8,105 nucleotides of DNA, from NCBI GenBank assembly GCA_046758845.1, contig JBHIBA010000213.1, positions 1-8,105 of the forward strand, given 5' to 3'. Below are positions 1 to 4,955 of this stretch, piece by piece. Position 1 is the first letter of the stretch, and the number at the start of each line of letters is the position of its first letter. The stretch is from JBHIBA01 sp046758845. Its GTDB lineage: Bacteria; UBA8248; JACPRG01; G963555815. The translations under genes and the position numbers were made by a program. The notes under the pieces were generated by a model. It was not told where the DNA came from, did not search any database, and worked only from the letters and a program-made list of their open reading frames with translations.

Positions 1-423
1 GTCCTCTCCCATTTCCCCGACCTGCTTTTCGTGATGCCGCACCACGGCGGCGCGACACCCTTTCTCAAGGGACGGATTCAGATGTCCTACAAGCCCGAGT
101 GGGCCAAGATTCCCAAGGATCGGGAACTCCTCCCCCTGCCGCCTTTGGAACGGGAGGCCCTGGGTCTCGAAGGCCCTTTTGAAGAATTGTTTGGAAAACT
201 GTATTTCGACACGGCTGGATTCGCGGGCTGGATGCCCGCCACCCGAGCGGCGCTTTTGACTGTGCGCCCTCGAAGGCTGTGCCTGGGGACCGATTACCCC
301 CAAGAGATGCACAATGGGGCGGACATTCGTGCACACATTGAAGGAATCAGAGCGCTCGACCTGCCGGACGAAGAGATTGAAGGGATTCTCGGAGGGAACA
401 TCGCCGCGATATTGCGCTTATAA
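1..423 (+). CDS. Amidohydrolase-2 family protein, C-terminal part (5' end outside window)
   Basis: The frame is open from the first base and ends at TAA 421-423, giving 140 residues of a protein whose N-terminus lies upstream. Visible signatures are the strand motif FVMPHHGG (residues about 10-17), which supplies a histidine after a TIM-barrel strand, and LGTDYP (about 95-100), whose Asp (about 98) is the usual catalytic/metal-binding Asp of the amidohydrolase-2 (ACMSD-like decarboxylase/hydrolase) family. A loop of roughly 50 residues rich in Pro and Glu lies between them. The end (DLPDEEIEGILGGNIAAIL) is the usual last helix, in which a GxN motif closes the barrel. Members are metal-dependent decarboxylases or hydrolases of small carboxylated or ring compounds; the substrate cannot be told here. 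The second amidohydrolase at 1506-2480 shares the fold but is not a close copy. Family call is firm, function open. Confidence 0.85.
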   Translation, partial: VLSHFPDLLFVMPHHGGATPFLKGRIQMSYKPEWAKIPKDRELLPLPPLEREALGLEGPFEELFGKLYFDTAGFAGWMPATRAALLTVRPRRLCLGTDYPQEMHNGADIRAHIEGIRALDLPDEEIEGILGGNIAAILRL

Positions 424-502
424 GAGGGCCACGCGGGGGTTTGCGTCAAGCCGATTCGTATGTGGAGTCCCGGGAAAGCGCGCCGGGGTATGGGAACAAC
501 CC

Positions 503-532
503 TTGAACTGTTTGCGTCCTCTTCGGTAGAAT
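503..532 (+). promoter_or_regulatory. Putative sigma70-type promoter of the nitroreductase gene
   Basis: A -35-like TTGAAC (503-508) and a -10-like TAGAAT (527-532, five of six consensus bases) are separated by 18 bases. This would start transcription near 539-540, about 90 bases before the nitroreductase ATG. The -10 box lies between the arms of a perfect 9-bp inverted repeat, described separately. Confidence 0.5.
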
Positions 533-553
533 CTCCGGTTTGTTGAGGACGCA
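513..553 (+). promoter_or_regulatory. Inverted repeat bracketing the -10 box, candidate operator
   Basis: TGCGTCCTC (513-521) is matched perfectly by its reverse complement GAGGACGCA (545-553), with 23 bases between the arms. One arm sits in the promoter spacer and the other at or just after the predicted start of transcription. The arm centres are 32 bases apart, close to three helical turns. This geometry suits a repressor that binds two half-sites, but no factor can be named. Confidence 0.4.
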
Positions 554-578
554 TAAATCGTTGCAGGAAACGACTCAC

Positions 579-596
579 CTTCCCGCCTGCGGGAAG
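579..596 (+). repeat. Perfect 8-bp inverted repeat (hairpin) in the nitroreductase leader
   Basis: CTTCCCGC and GCGGGAAG meet with only two bases between them, so a realistic RNA hairpin has a 7-bp stem and a 4-base loop. It ends about 30 bases before the ATG and has no T-tract, so it is not a standard terminator. It leaves the Shine-Dalgarno at 617-623 free, and could stabilise the mRNA 5' end or bind a protein. Confidence 0.4.
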
Positions 597-628
597 CCGC
601 ATCTACCGCTCACAAGAAGGAGGTAGGA

Positions 629-1195
629 ATGGAAATTCACGAACTTCTCCGCGGTCGCAAAAGCCCCCGGGCTATCGATCCCGATAAGCCCGTTGACCAA
701 GAAACGTTGGACGCGCTCGTTGAGGCATTTCGCTGGGCCCCATCTTCTTATAATAAGCAGCCCTGGCGTCTTGTGGTTGTCAAGGACAAGGAGATTCAGA
801 AGGCGCTGCACGAATCCATGAGCGACTGGAACAAGCAATGGATGCCCAAGGCGCCCGTCCTTATCGTCGTTGTTGGAAATCCCGAGGAGCAAGCCCATCC
901 CGACGGCCGGCCTCAATACCTATTGGACTGCGGAATGGGAGTGGAAAACATTCTGCTCCAAGGATGCGCCATGGGGGTGACCATCCATGCGACCGTCGGC
1001 TGGAAGGAAGATGACATCAAGAAAGCACTGGACATTCCCGACCCCTACCGCGCGGTGGCGATGATCGCCGTGGGGCACCCGGGCCGGACGGAGGATCTCC
1101 CTGCATCTCTTCAAAAGGCGGAAACCGCACCGCGCTCCAGAAAAGAGACCGATGAAATCCTGTTTACCGATCGGTTCGGGAACGCGTCTGCGTGA
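629..1195 (+). CDS. Nitroreductase family protein (FMN-dependent)
   Basis: This 188-residue protein is a small nitroreductase-fold flavoenzyme, expected to bind FMN as a cytoplasmic homodimer and reduce nitro, quinone or similar substrates with NAD(P)H. Evidence is the N-terminal RGRKSPRAID segment (about 9-18), whose basic residues are an FMN-phosphate site in this family. The hallmark SSYNKQPW motif (about 39-46) follows, then the central helix DCGMGVENILLQGCAMGV and the C-terminal strand AVAMIAVGHPGR. The length is normal for the compact subgroup. The ATG at 629 is preceded by an excellent AAGGAGG (617-623) five bases away, so the start is secure. It has its own promoter candidate and structured leader. 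About 310 bases separate it from the next gene, so co-transcription is possible but not shown. Substrate unknown. Confidence 0.9.
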   Translation: MEIHELLRGRKSPRAIDPDKPVDQETLDALVEAFRWAPSSYNKQPWRLVVVKDKEIQKALHESMSDWNKQWMPKAPVLIVVVGNPEEQAHPDGRPQYLLDCGMGVENILLQGCAMGVTIHATVGWKEDDIKKALDIPDPYRAVAMIAVGHPGRTEDLPASLQKAETAPRSRKETDEILFTDRFGNASA

Positions 1196-1492
1196 AGCTC
1201 CCTATCATGCGGGAAAATTGTCGGAACGTTCTACATCCAATTGAAACCTTTTTCCGGGTGCGCGCTACGAACGCGCTGTCTACGCGAAACGAGCTGCATC
1301 AGGATTTGGGCCATGTTGTCGTAAGGAAACCCAAGGGGGGCTAATGTAGTTCCGCCGGCGTCGCAAATGAAAGGAAGGATAGTGTCCCGATTGTCCCTGG
1401 TCAGCCGACGCCCAAGCGCGGCTTCGTAGGGCAGGTCTGAGCGCCGCGAGATGACCGGACAATCTAAAAACACCTGGGACACGCCTGCACTC
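1196..1492. other. Intergenic stretch without a convincing gene
   Basis: Between the nitroreductase and the second amidohydrolase there is no clear gene. The minus strand has an open frame from GTG 1482 to TAG 1231 (83 codons). It contains protein-like stretches such as NMAQILMQLVS, but no Shine-Dalgarno precedes it and I recognise no family. It may be a decayed gene tail or a chance frame. I see no T-tract terminator after the nitroreductase stop. Confidence 0.4.
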
Positions 1493-1505
1493 GAGGGAGC
1501 ATCAG

Positions 1506-2480
1506 ATGATCATCGATTGCCAATGCCATTATCTTTCTACCCCCTATTTACAGGCGCTGGATGGCCGGTCGGGGTACCCGACCCTCGAGCAACTGAACGG
1601 AACACCGTATCTGGTCACAGCCCCGGGGCTGGGATTTCCGATCACCGGGACCATGACGGACATCGAGACCAAGCTGCGCATGATGGACGCCAACGGGATC
1701 GATGTCGGCCTGCTGAGCGTAAACGTTCCCGGAACCTGTCGGTTCGAGGCTGAGCTGGGAATCCGCCTGGCCCGCCAGGAAAACGATGCGTTGGCGAAGG
1801 TCGTGACCGCCCGGCCGGATAGGTTTCTGGCACTGGCTGAGCTTCCACTTCAGGATGTGGACCAAGCCATCCTGGAGCTTGACCGCTCCATCAATGAACT
1901 GGGGTTCAAGGGCGTCAGTCTTTTTTCCAACATCAATGGCCGTCCGCTGGACGACCCGGCCTTTCTTCCGTTCTACGACCGTGTTCGGGAATTGAGAGTT
2001 CCCCTCTTTCTACATCCCACGTATCCATTGGGCGGGGAACATATGCAGGATTATGAGCTCATTCAGGTAATCGGCTTTCTCATGGATACGAGTCTGGCCA
2101 TGTGCCGGCTGATCTTCAGCGGTATTCTGGAAGGGTATCCGGAAATCACGTTCGTCCTTCCTCACCTGGGAAGCGTTCTCCCTTACGTCATGGGCCGCAT
2201 TGATACGAGTTCAGGCAATATCCAAGGAAGCCGGGCGAATATCCGTGAAGCACCGAGCCACTATTTTCGAAATGTGTATGTCGACACAGTCTCGCTGCAC
2301 CCGCCGGCCTTAAAGCTTGCGCATGAATTCCAGGGAGTCGACAAGATCCTCTTTGCTACGGACTATCCTTTCTGGTCAGTTGAACGGGCCATTCAGTCCA
2401 TTGAAAAACTGGACATCCCGAATGAAGACAAGGAGAAGATATTTCACAAGAATGCCGAGCGATTGCTTCAGCTCACATGA
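1506..2480 (+). CDS. ACMSD-like amidohydrolase-2 family metal-dependent hydrolase/decarboxylase
   Basis: A complete 324-residue TIM-barrel enzyme of the amidohydrolase-2 family, related to 2-amino-3-carboxymuconate-6-semialdehyde decarboxylase and aromatic acid decarboxylases. The length is typical. The start ATG 1506 has GAGGGAG (1493-1499) six bases upstream. The N-terminal metal motif reads IDCQCH (residues 3-8), with Gln6 where most relatives have His, Glu or Asp, and His8 retained. Further expected ligands and catalytic residues are present: FLHP with His170, LPHLG with His220, and FATDYPF with Asp286. Residues 40-130 include the usual MTDIETKLRMMDANGID helix. No signal peptide is seen, so it should be cytoplasmic. 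The chemistry (C-C bond cleavage versus hydrolysis) and substrate are not determinable. An IS fragment begins only 14 bases after the stop, which removes any original downstream neighbour. Confidence 0.9.
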   Translation: MIIDCQCHYLSTPYLQALDGRSGYPTLEQLNGTPYLVTAPGLGFPITGTMTDIETKLRMMDANGIDVGLLSVNVPGTCRFEAELGIRLARQENDALAKVVTARPDRFLALAELPLQDVDQAILELDRSINELGFKGVSLFSNINGRPLDDPAFLPFYDRVRELRVPLFLHPTYPLGGEHMQDYELIQVIGFLMDTSLAMCRLIFSGILEGYPEITFVLPHLGSVLPYVMGRIDTSSGNIQGSRANIREAPSHYFRNVYVDTVSLHPPALKLAHEFQGVDKILFATDYPFWSVERAIQSIEKLDIPNEDKEKIFHKNAERLLQLT

Positions 2481-2493
2481 CGCGGCCAAATCT

Positions 2494-2576
2494 TGGAGTT
2501 GACCCGGTTTGGTGGACACCTGATGATTTGGGAGTAAAGGAGGTGTTCACGATGTCTCAGACTCACCCCCGTTATC
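2494..2576 (+). mobile_element. IS3-like left-end remnant
   Basis: Starting at TGGAGTTGACCC (2494), the sequence has the layout of an IS3-family left end. A terminal sequence rich in GACCCGG and GGTGGACACC is followed after about 40 bases by a strong Shine-Dalgarno (AAAGGAGGTG, 2536-2545) and an ATG at 2552. Only the first codons of orfA remain before the IS21-type end interrupts it at about 2577. No other part of this element is in the window. The family call rests on recognised end style and the orfA position, so it is moderately secure. Confidence 0.5.
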
Positions 2577-2593
2577 TGTCAAGGGCGGTGTAA
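2552..2593 (+). pseudogene. IS3 orfA start fragment, interrupted after about 8 codons
   Basis: ATG 2552 lies six bases after a near-perfect Shine-Dalgarno (AAAGGAGGTG). It begins MSQTHPRY, a plausible start of an IS3-type OrfA helix-turn-helix protein. From about 2577 the frame reads into the end of the IS21-type element and stops at TAA 2591-2593. The product would be a nonfunctional 13-residue peptide. Confidence 0.4.
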
Positions 2594-2594
2594 A

Positions 2595-2626
2595 AGTGTA
2601 CCGGTGTGGCGGCTTAAGAGTGTACC
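2595..2626. repeat. Paired AGTGTACC terminal repeats of the IS21-type end
   Basis: AGTGTACC occurs at 2595-2602 and 2619-2626, with starts 24 bases apart, within 50 bases of the element end. Spaced subterminal copies like these are where IS21 transposases bind. They are the strongest DNA-level evidence that the true element border is just outside them. Confidence 0.6.
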
Positions 2627-2677
2627 CCCTGGTGTTTGAAGAAGGGGGCCCGCGGGTCCCCTTGTTGCCTTGTGTCC

Positions 2678-3469
2678 TCACTCCATTGGGGCGGAATCTT
2701 GAGGCACTGATTGTTTGTGGGGGGTCCGTTTCCTGCTTTGTTTGAGCCGATAGCTCTCGCCGTTGATCTCCAGAATGTGGAGACGATGGGTCAGGCGGTC
2801 GAGCAGGGCGCCGGTGAGACGCTCTGAGCCGAAGACCTCGGTCCACTCGTCGAAGGGCAGGTTGCTGGTCACCAGAACGGATCCACGCTCGTAGCGCTGG
2901 CTGAAGACCTCGAACAGCAATTCGGCCCCGGTCTTGGACAGGGGCACGAAGCCCAGTTCATCGATGATCAGAAGTTTGTAGCCGGCCAGCTGCTTCTGCA
3001 GGCGCAGCAGGCGCTTTTCGTCGCGCGCTTCCAGGAGCTCATTCACCAGGGCCGCGGCAGTCGTGAAGCCCACGGACAATCCCTTCTGGCAGGCAGCCAA
3101 CCCAAGCTCCAGGGCGATGTGGGTCTTGCCCGTGCAGCTGTTGCCCAGGGCAATCACGTTCTGGCGCCGGTCAATGTACTCGCACCTCGCCAGCTCCACA
3201 ACCAGCATCTTGTTGAGAGAGGGCAGAGCCAGGAAGTCGAAGCTCTCCAGGCTCTTCACGGTCGGAAAGCGCGCCGCCTTGATCCGCCGCTCCACCATCC
3301 GCCTCTCCCGATCAATCAACTCAAGCTCGGACAGGCGCAGCAGGAAGCGTACCTGGTCGACTCCCTCGGCGGCGCACTGGCGGGCGACCTTGCCGTATTC
3401 CCGAAGAAACGTCGGCAACCTCAGCGCCCTGAGGTAATGGACCAGAAGGACTTGTGGGCTTTCGCTCAC
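2678..3469 (-). CDS. istB: IS21-family helper ATPase IstB
   Basis: IstB is the AAA+/DnaC-like ATPase that helps the IstA transposase choose and engage target DNA. Read from GTG 3469 it has 263 residues, normal for the family. The N-terminal region has LLVHYLRALRLPTF (8-21). The ATPase core has Walker A GNSCTGKT (109-116), Walker B LLIIDELGF (166-174, Asp170-Glu171), sensor LVTSNLPF (199-206) and an arginine motif DRLTHR (224-229). In Walker A, Cys112 stands where Gly is usual (GxxGxGKT); a single G-to-T change in a GGC codon would produce it. The minimal GxxxxGKT pattern is intact, so activity may be reduced rather than lost. The GTG overlaps the upstream stop as GTGA, the usual istA-istB coupling. 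An in-frame extension to 3610 is possible but reads unlike IstB. With istA missing the protein has no partner here. Confidence 0.92.
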   Translation of the reverse strand: MSESPQVLLVHYLRALRLPTFLREYGKVARQCAAEGVDQVRFLLRLSELELIDRERRMVERRIKAARFPTVKSLESFDFLALPSLNKMLVVELARCEYIDRRQNVIALGNSCTGKTHIALELGLAACQKGLSVGFTTAAALVNELLEARDEKRLLRLQKQLAGYKLLIIDELGFVPLSKTGAELLFEVFSQRYERGSVLVTSNLPFDEWTEVFGSERLTGALLDRLTHRLHILEINGESYRLKQSRKRTPHKQSVPQDSAPME

Positions 3470-3762
3470 GGCCGGACCCCCGCGAGCAGGTCCAGGTACG
3501 CCTTGGGGGACGTGGTCTTGACCTGTGCCCTCGGCAGATAGGGATAGACCTCCAGGTTCAGCCGCTGATGGCCGCCCACGACGACGAGCCGTTTCCGTTT
3601 CGGCTCCCAACCTCTACGGTCAGCGACAATCGGCTCGACGAATCCATGAATCCGGATCGACTCGGCCGAGGCCTCCAGCATCTCTTGAGAGATTCGCCGC
3701 GGATTATAGGGCGCCGGATTCAGGTCCTTGACCCTCACCATCTTTGTCTCAAACTGCTCCAT
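3466..3762 (-). CDS. Chimeric frame: ParB-like N-terminal domain joined to the IstA C-terminal tail
   Basis: This intact 98-residue frame joins two unrelated pieces. Residues 1 to about 67 resemble the ParB/Srx-type N-terminal domain found in phage ParB-like and methyltransferase-linked proteins: VRVKDLNPAPYNPRRIS, then SIRIHGFVEPIVADRRG, then the hallmark VVVGGHQR. After about position 3560 the frame becomes LEVYPYLPRAQVKTTSPKAY and ends LLAGVRP, which looks like the C-terminal end of an IS21 IstA. The ParB fold is cut just after its GGHQR motif, so DNA/nucleotide processing is unlikely to survive. The start is ATG 3762 or GTG 3765, both overlapping the terminase stop. The end overlaps istB as GTGA, so the frame could serve to couple istB translation to a phage-derived transcript. 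Protein function is probably lost. Confidence 0.7.
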   Translation of the reverse strand: MEQFETKMVRVKDLNPAPYNPRRISQEMLEASAESIRIHGFVEPIVADRRGWEPKRKRLVVVGGHQRLNLEVYPYLPRAQVKTTSPKAYLDLLAGVRP

Positions 3763-4277
3763 CACCCGCCTTTTCGTCTCATGCGGCCTTCGAGTTTGAT
3801 CTCTGAAAGCTCCGCCAGATGCTCGCGAACGCTGCGCTCCAGGACACCGTGCATTTTGTTGGCATCCACCCCAATCTCCGCCGCCATCAGAGCCGAGACC
3901 CTGGCGGGCCAGTTCAACCAGCTATCCCGTTCCTCCCGTGCAAGCCGAAATATCGTTCGTTCGACCTTTTCCCATTCGATTAGCTTCCCTTTGCGCTCCT
4001 CGAATTCCAACCGCGCCAGGCGGGCCTTGAAGACCTCGTGCGCCGTCCTCGCCTCATTAAATGTCGTCGAACGGGACTCGTCCGCGGGTCCATTGCCCTG
4101 CCCCTTCTCTCCCCTCTTGCCGCCATGAATCAGACTCGTGCTTTTGGCCCACTTTTGATCCGCCTTCTTGGGATCAATCTTCCCGTCAGGATCAAGAAAG
4201 ATTCTTCCTGACGATATCGCCTTCTGGACGGCCGTTCGGCTGCATCCTCGATGGCGCGCGTAAGCGCTGACGCTCAT
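3762..4277 (-). CDS. Phage terminase small subunit-like DNA-packaging protein
   Basis: A 171-residue protein (174 if read from GTG 4286) resembling the small terminase/Nu1-like packaging proteins that recognise the phage packaging site and recruit the large terminase. The N-terminal MSVSAYARHRGCSRTAVQKA is a helix-turn-helix segment, followed by GRI and the DPKKADQKWAKST stretch typical of this family. A low-complexity linker (about 50-75) leads to the charged helical region EVFKARLARLEFEERKGKLI and WEKVERTIFRLAREERDSWL, the expected oligomerisation part. ATG 4277 fits family starts, but GTG 4286 has a better-spaced GGGTGG (4293-4298). The stop overlaps the next start, as in phage operons. 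No large terminase, portal or integrase is in the window, so this is a prophage remnant. A satellite or gene-transfer element is an alternative. Confidence 0.75.
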   Translation of the reverse strand: MSVSAYARHRGCSRTAVQKAISSGRIFLDPDGKIDPKKADQKWAKSTSLIHGGKRGEKGQGNGPADESRSTTFNEARTAHEVFKARLARLEFEERKGKLIEWEKVERTIFRLAREERDSWLNWPARVSALMAAEIGVDANKMHGVLERSVREHLAELSEIKLEGRMRRKGG

Positions 4278-4415
4278 TCCCACCACGAAATTCCACCCGT
4301 TTAACTGCCCCCTGCAACCAAGTTTCGCTCTCTGACGCTAGCGAAATTCGGAACATGCCTGACCTTCAATCCTTGGAGGGTAGGAAGGACCCGTCAAATC
4401 AAGAATTTTTCTTCA

Positions 4416-4439
4416 TTCGTGCACAAATTCGCGCACAAA
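4416..4439. repeat. Tandem 12-bp repeat beside tRNA-Thr
   Basis: TTCGTGCACAAA (4416-4427) is followed directly by TTCGCGCACAAA (4428-4439), differing at one base. Short GCACAAA-type repeats of this kind are common beside tRNA genes that host tyrosine-recombinase elements, where they can be integrase arm sites. That role is inferred here because no integrase is present. Confidence 0.4.
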
Positions 4440-4477
4440 AACAAAAAGGGCCGGCCCCTCACGGTAGCCAACCCTTT
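4436..4477 (-). terminator. Intrinsic terminator downstream of tRNA-Thr
   Basis: On the minus strand an 11-bp stem (AAAGGGTTGGC with GCCGGCCCTTT, two G-U pairs) encloses an 11-base loop. It is followed by a T-rich run, TTTTTGTTTTTG. It begins nine bases past the encoded CCA end of tRNA-Thr, so it is a well-placed rho-independent terminator for that gene. Confidence 0.7.
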
Positions 4478-4485
4478 GAATTTCT

Positions 4486-4560
<75 letters not shown>

Positions 4561-4604
4561 TTAGGAGTCTGCTTATTCGCCAAGACACCAGGGAACGATA
4601 CCCT

Positions 4605-4651
4605 TCTCTGACAGACCCGAAAGGACTTCCCGTCAGAGACCCCCGCGGGGG
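4605..4651 (-). repeat. Inverted repeats in the tRNA-Thr leader
   Basis: An 8-bp perfect inverted repeat (TCTCTGAC 4605-4612, GTCAGAGA 4632-4639, 19-base loop) is followed directly by the 12-bp palindrome CCCCCGCGGGGG (4640-4651). Both lie between the predicted tRNA-Thr promoter and the tRNA 5' end. They could form leader hairpins that guide processing of the precursor or act as protein sites. Neither matches a riboswitch that I recognise. Confidence 0.4.
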
Positions 4652-4668
4652 CAATCCCACAGCCGATT

Positions 4669-4697
4669 AATTTAAGTGCAACCCCTTTCCGCGTCAA
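4669..4697 (-). promoter_or_regulatory. Promoter of tRNA-Thr
   Basis: On the minus strand TTGACG (4697-4692) and TAAATT (4674-4669) are separated by exactly 17 bases. This places the transcription start near 4662, giving an unusually long leader of about 100 bases before the mature tRNA. The -35 matches five of six consensus bases and the -10 four of six. Confidence 0.55.
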
Positions 4698-4955
4698 CGA
4701 TGGACAAGATTTCACCTAATCTTCCCGCGAAGGTTCTCCCTCAACCCAACTGTCAAGGCGACCAGAGAGCCTCTGTCTGCGGTGTGCCAAAAGGTGCAGC
4801 ACACTCCGGCTTTGGGGGTTCGAGGACGGATCAACGATCCCTGATTTTCTGAAAAACAACCCTTTAAGGGCGCCTCGTTTTTCTTGTTCCTTGTGTTGTA
4901 AACTGGCAAATAGACGTCGTTGTCGAAGGGGAGGGCTTCCGATCCCGCTCTCTCT
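4698..4955. other. Intergenic region between the divergent tRNA-Thr promoter and ygfZ
   Basis: No convincing gene is seen in these 258 bases. A minus-strand open frame crossing 4712-5077 mostly shadows the ygfZ start and has no recognisable domain. The region should carry the ygfZ promoter; an AT-richer patch at 4875-4915 is the likeliest place, but no clear -35/-10 pair stands out. A GGGGAGGG run at 4928-4935 is too far from the ATG at 4956 to act as its ribosome binding site. Confidence 0.4.

Larger units (their letters stand above)
2577..3560 (-). mobile_element. IS21-family element remnant (istB plus the istA tail)
   Basis: One terminus is present at TGTCAAGGGCGG (2577). Inside it are two copies of AGTGTACC (2595-2602 and 2619-2626) spaced 24 bases apart, the multiple terminal transposase-binding repeats typical of the IS21 family. 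Reading on the minus strand, the element holds a full istB and only the last 30 or so codons of istA, then stops near 3560 in phage-like sequence. The other terminus and most of istA (the DDE transposase) are missing, so the element cannot move by itself. It appears to have inserted into the IS3-like element and later lost its istA end by deletion or recombination. Confidence 0.75.
3560..4440 (-). mobile_element. Prophage remnant abutting tRNA-Thr
   Basis: The block contains a terminase small subunit and the start of a ParB-like gene in phage-type overlapping order. It lies immediately downstream of a tRNA gene, a favourite integration site, and is cut on the other side by IS21 sequence. The integrase, the large terminase and the opposite attachment site are absent. 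The outer border is inferred to lie in the 4416-4447 region next to the tRNA terminator. The evidence is context plus one clear phage gene, so exact limits are uncertain. Confidence 0.5.

Noticed and set aside
3470..3610. N-terminal extension of istB upstream of GTG 3469
   Set aside because: The extra residues are unlike IstB and shadow the ParB-IstA chimera; the GTGA overlap and family-like SESPQVLLVHYLRAL start favour 3469.
3063..4128. Several long plus-strand open frames opposite istB, the chimera and the terminase gene
   Set aside because: They are antisense to genes with clear domains, have Arg/Ser/Pro-rich shadow composition and no ribosome binding sites.
2577..4440. CRISPR or toxin-antitoxin system in the mobile region
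   Set aside because: No regularly spaced repeat array is seen, and the short genes here are explained by IS and phage families.
4605..4651. Riboswitch in the tRNA-Thr/ygfZ intergenic region
   Set aside because: The paired segments do not match any riboswitch consensus that I can recall on either strand, so only inverted repeats are reported.
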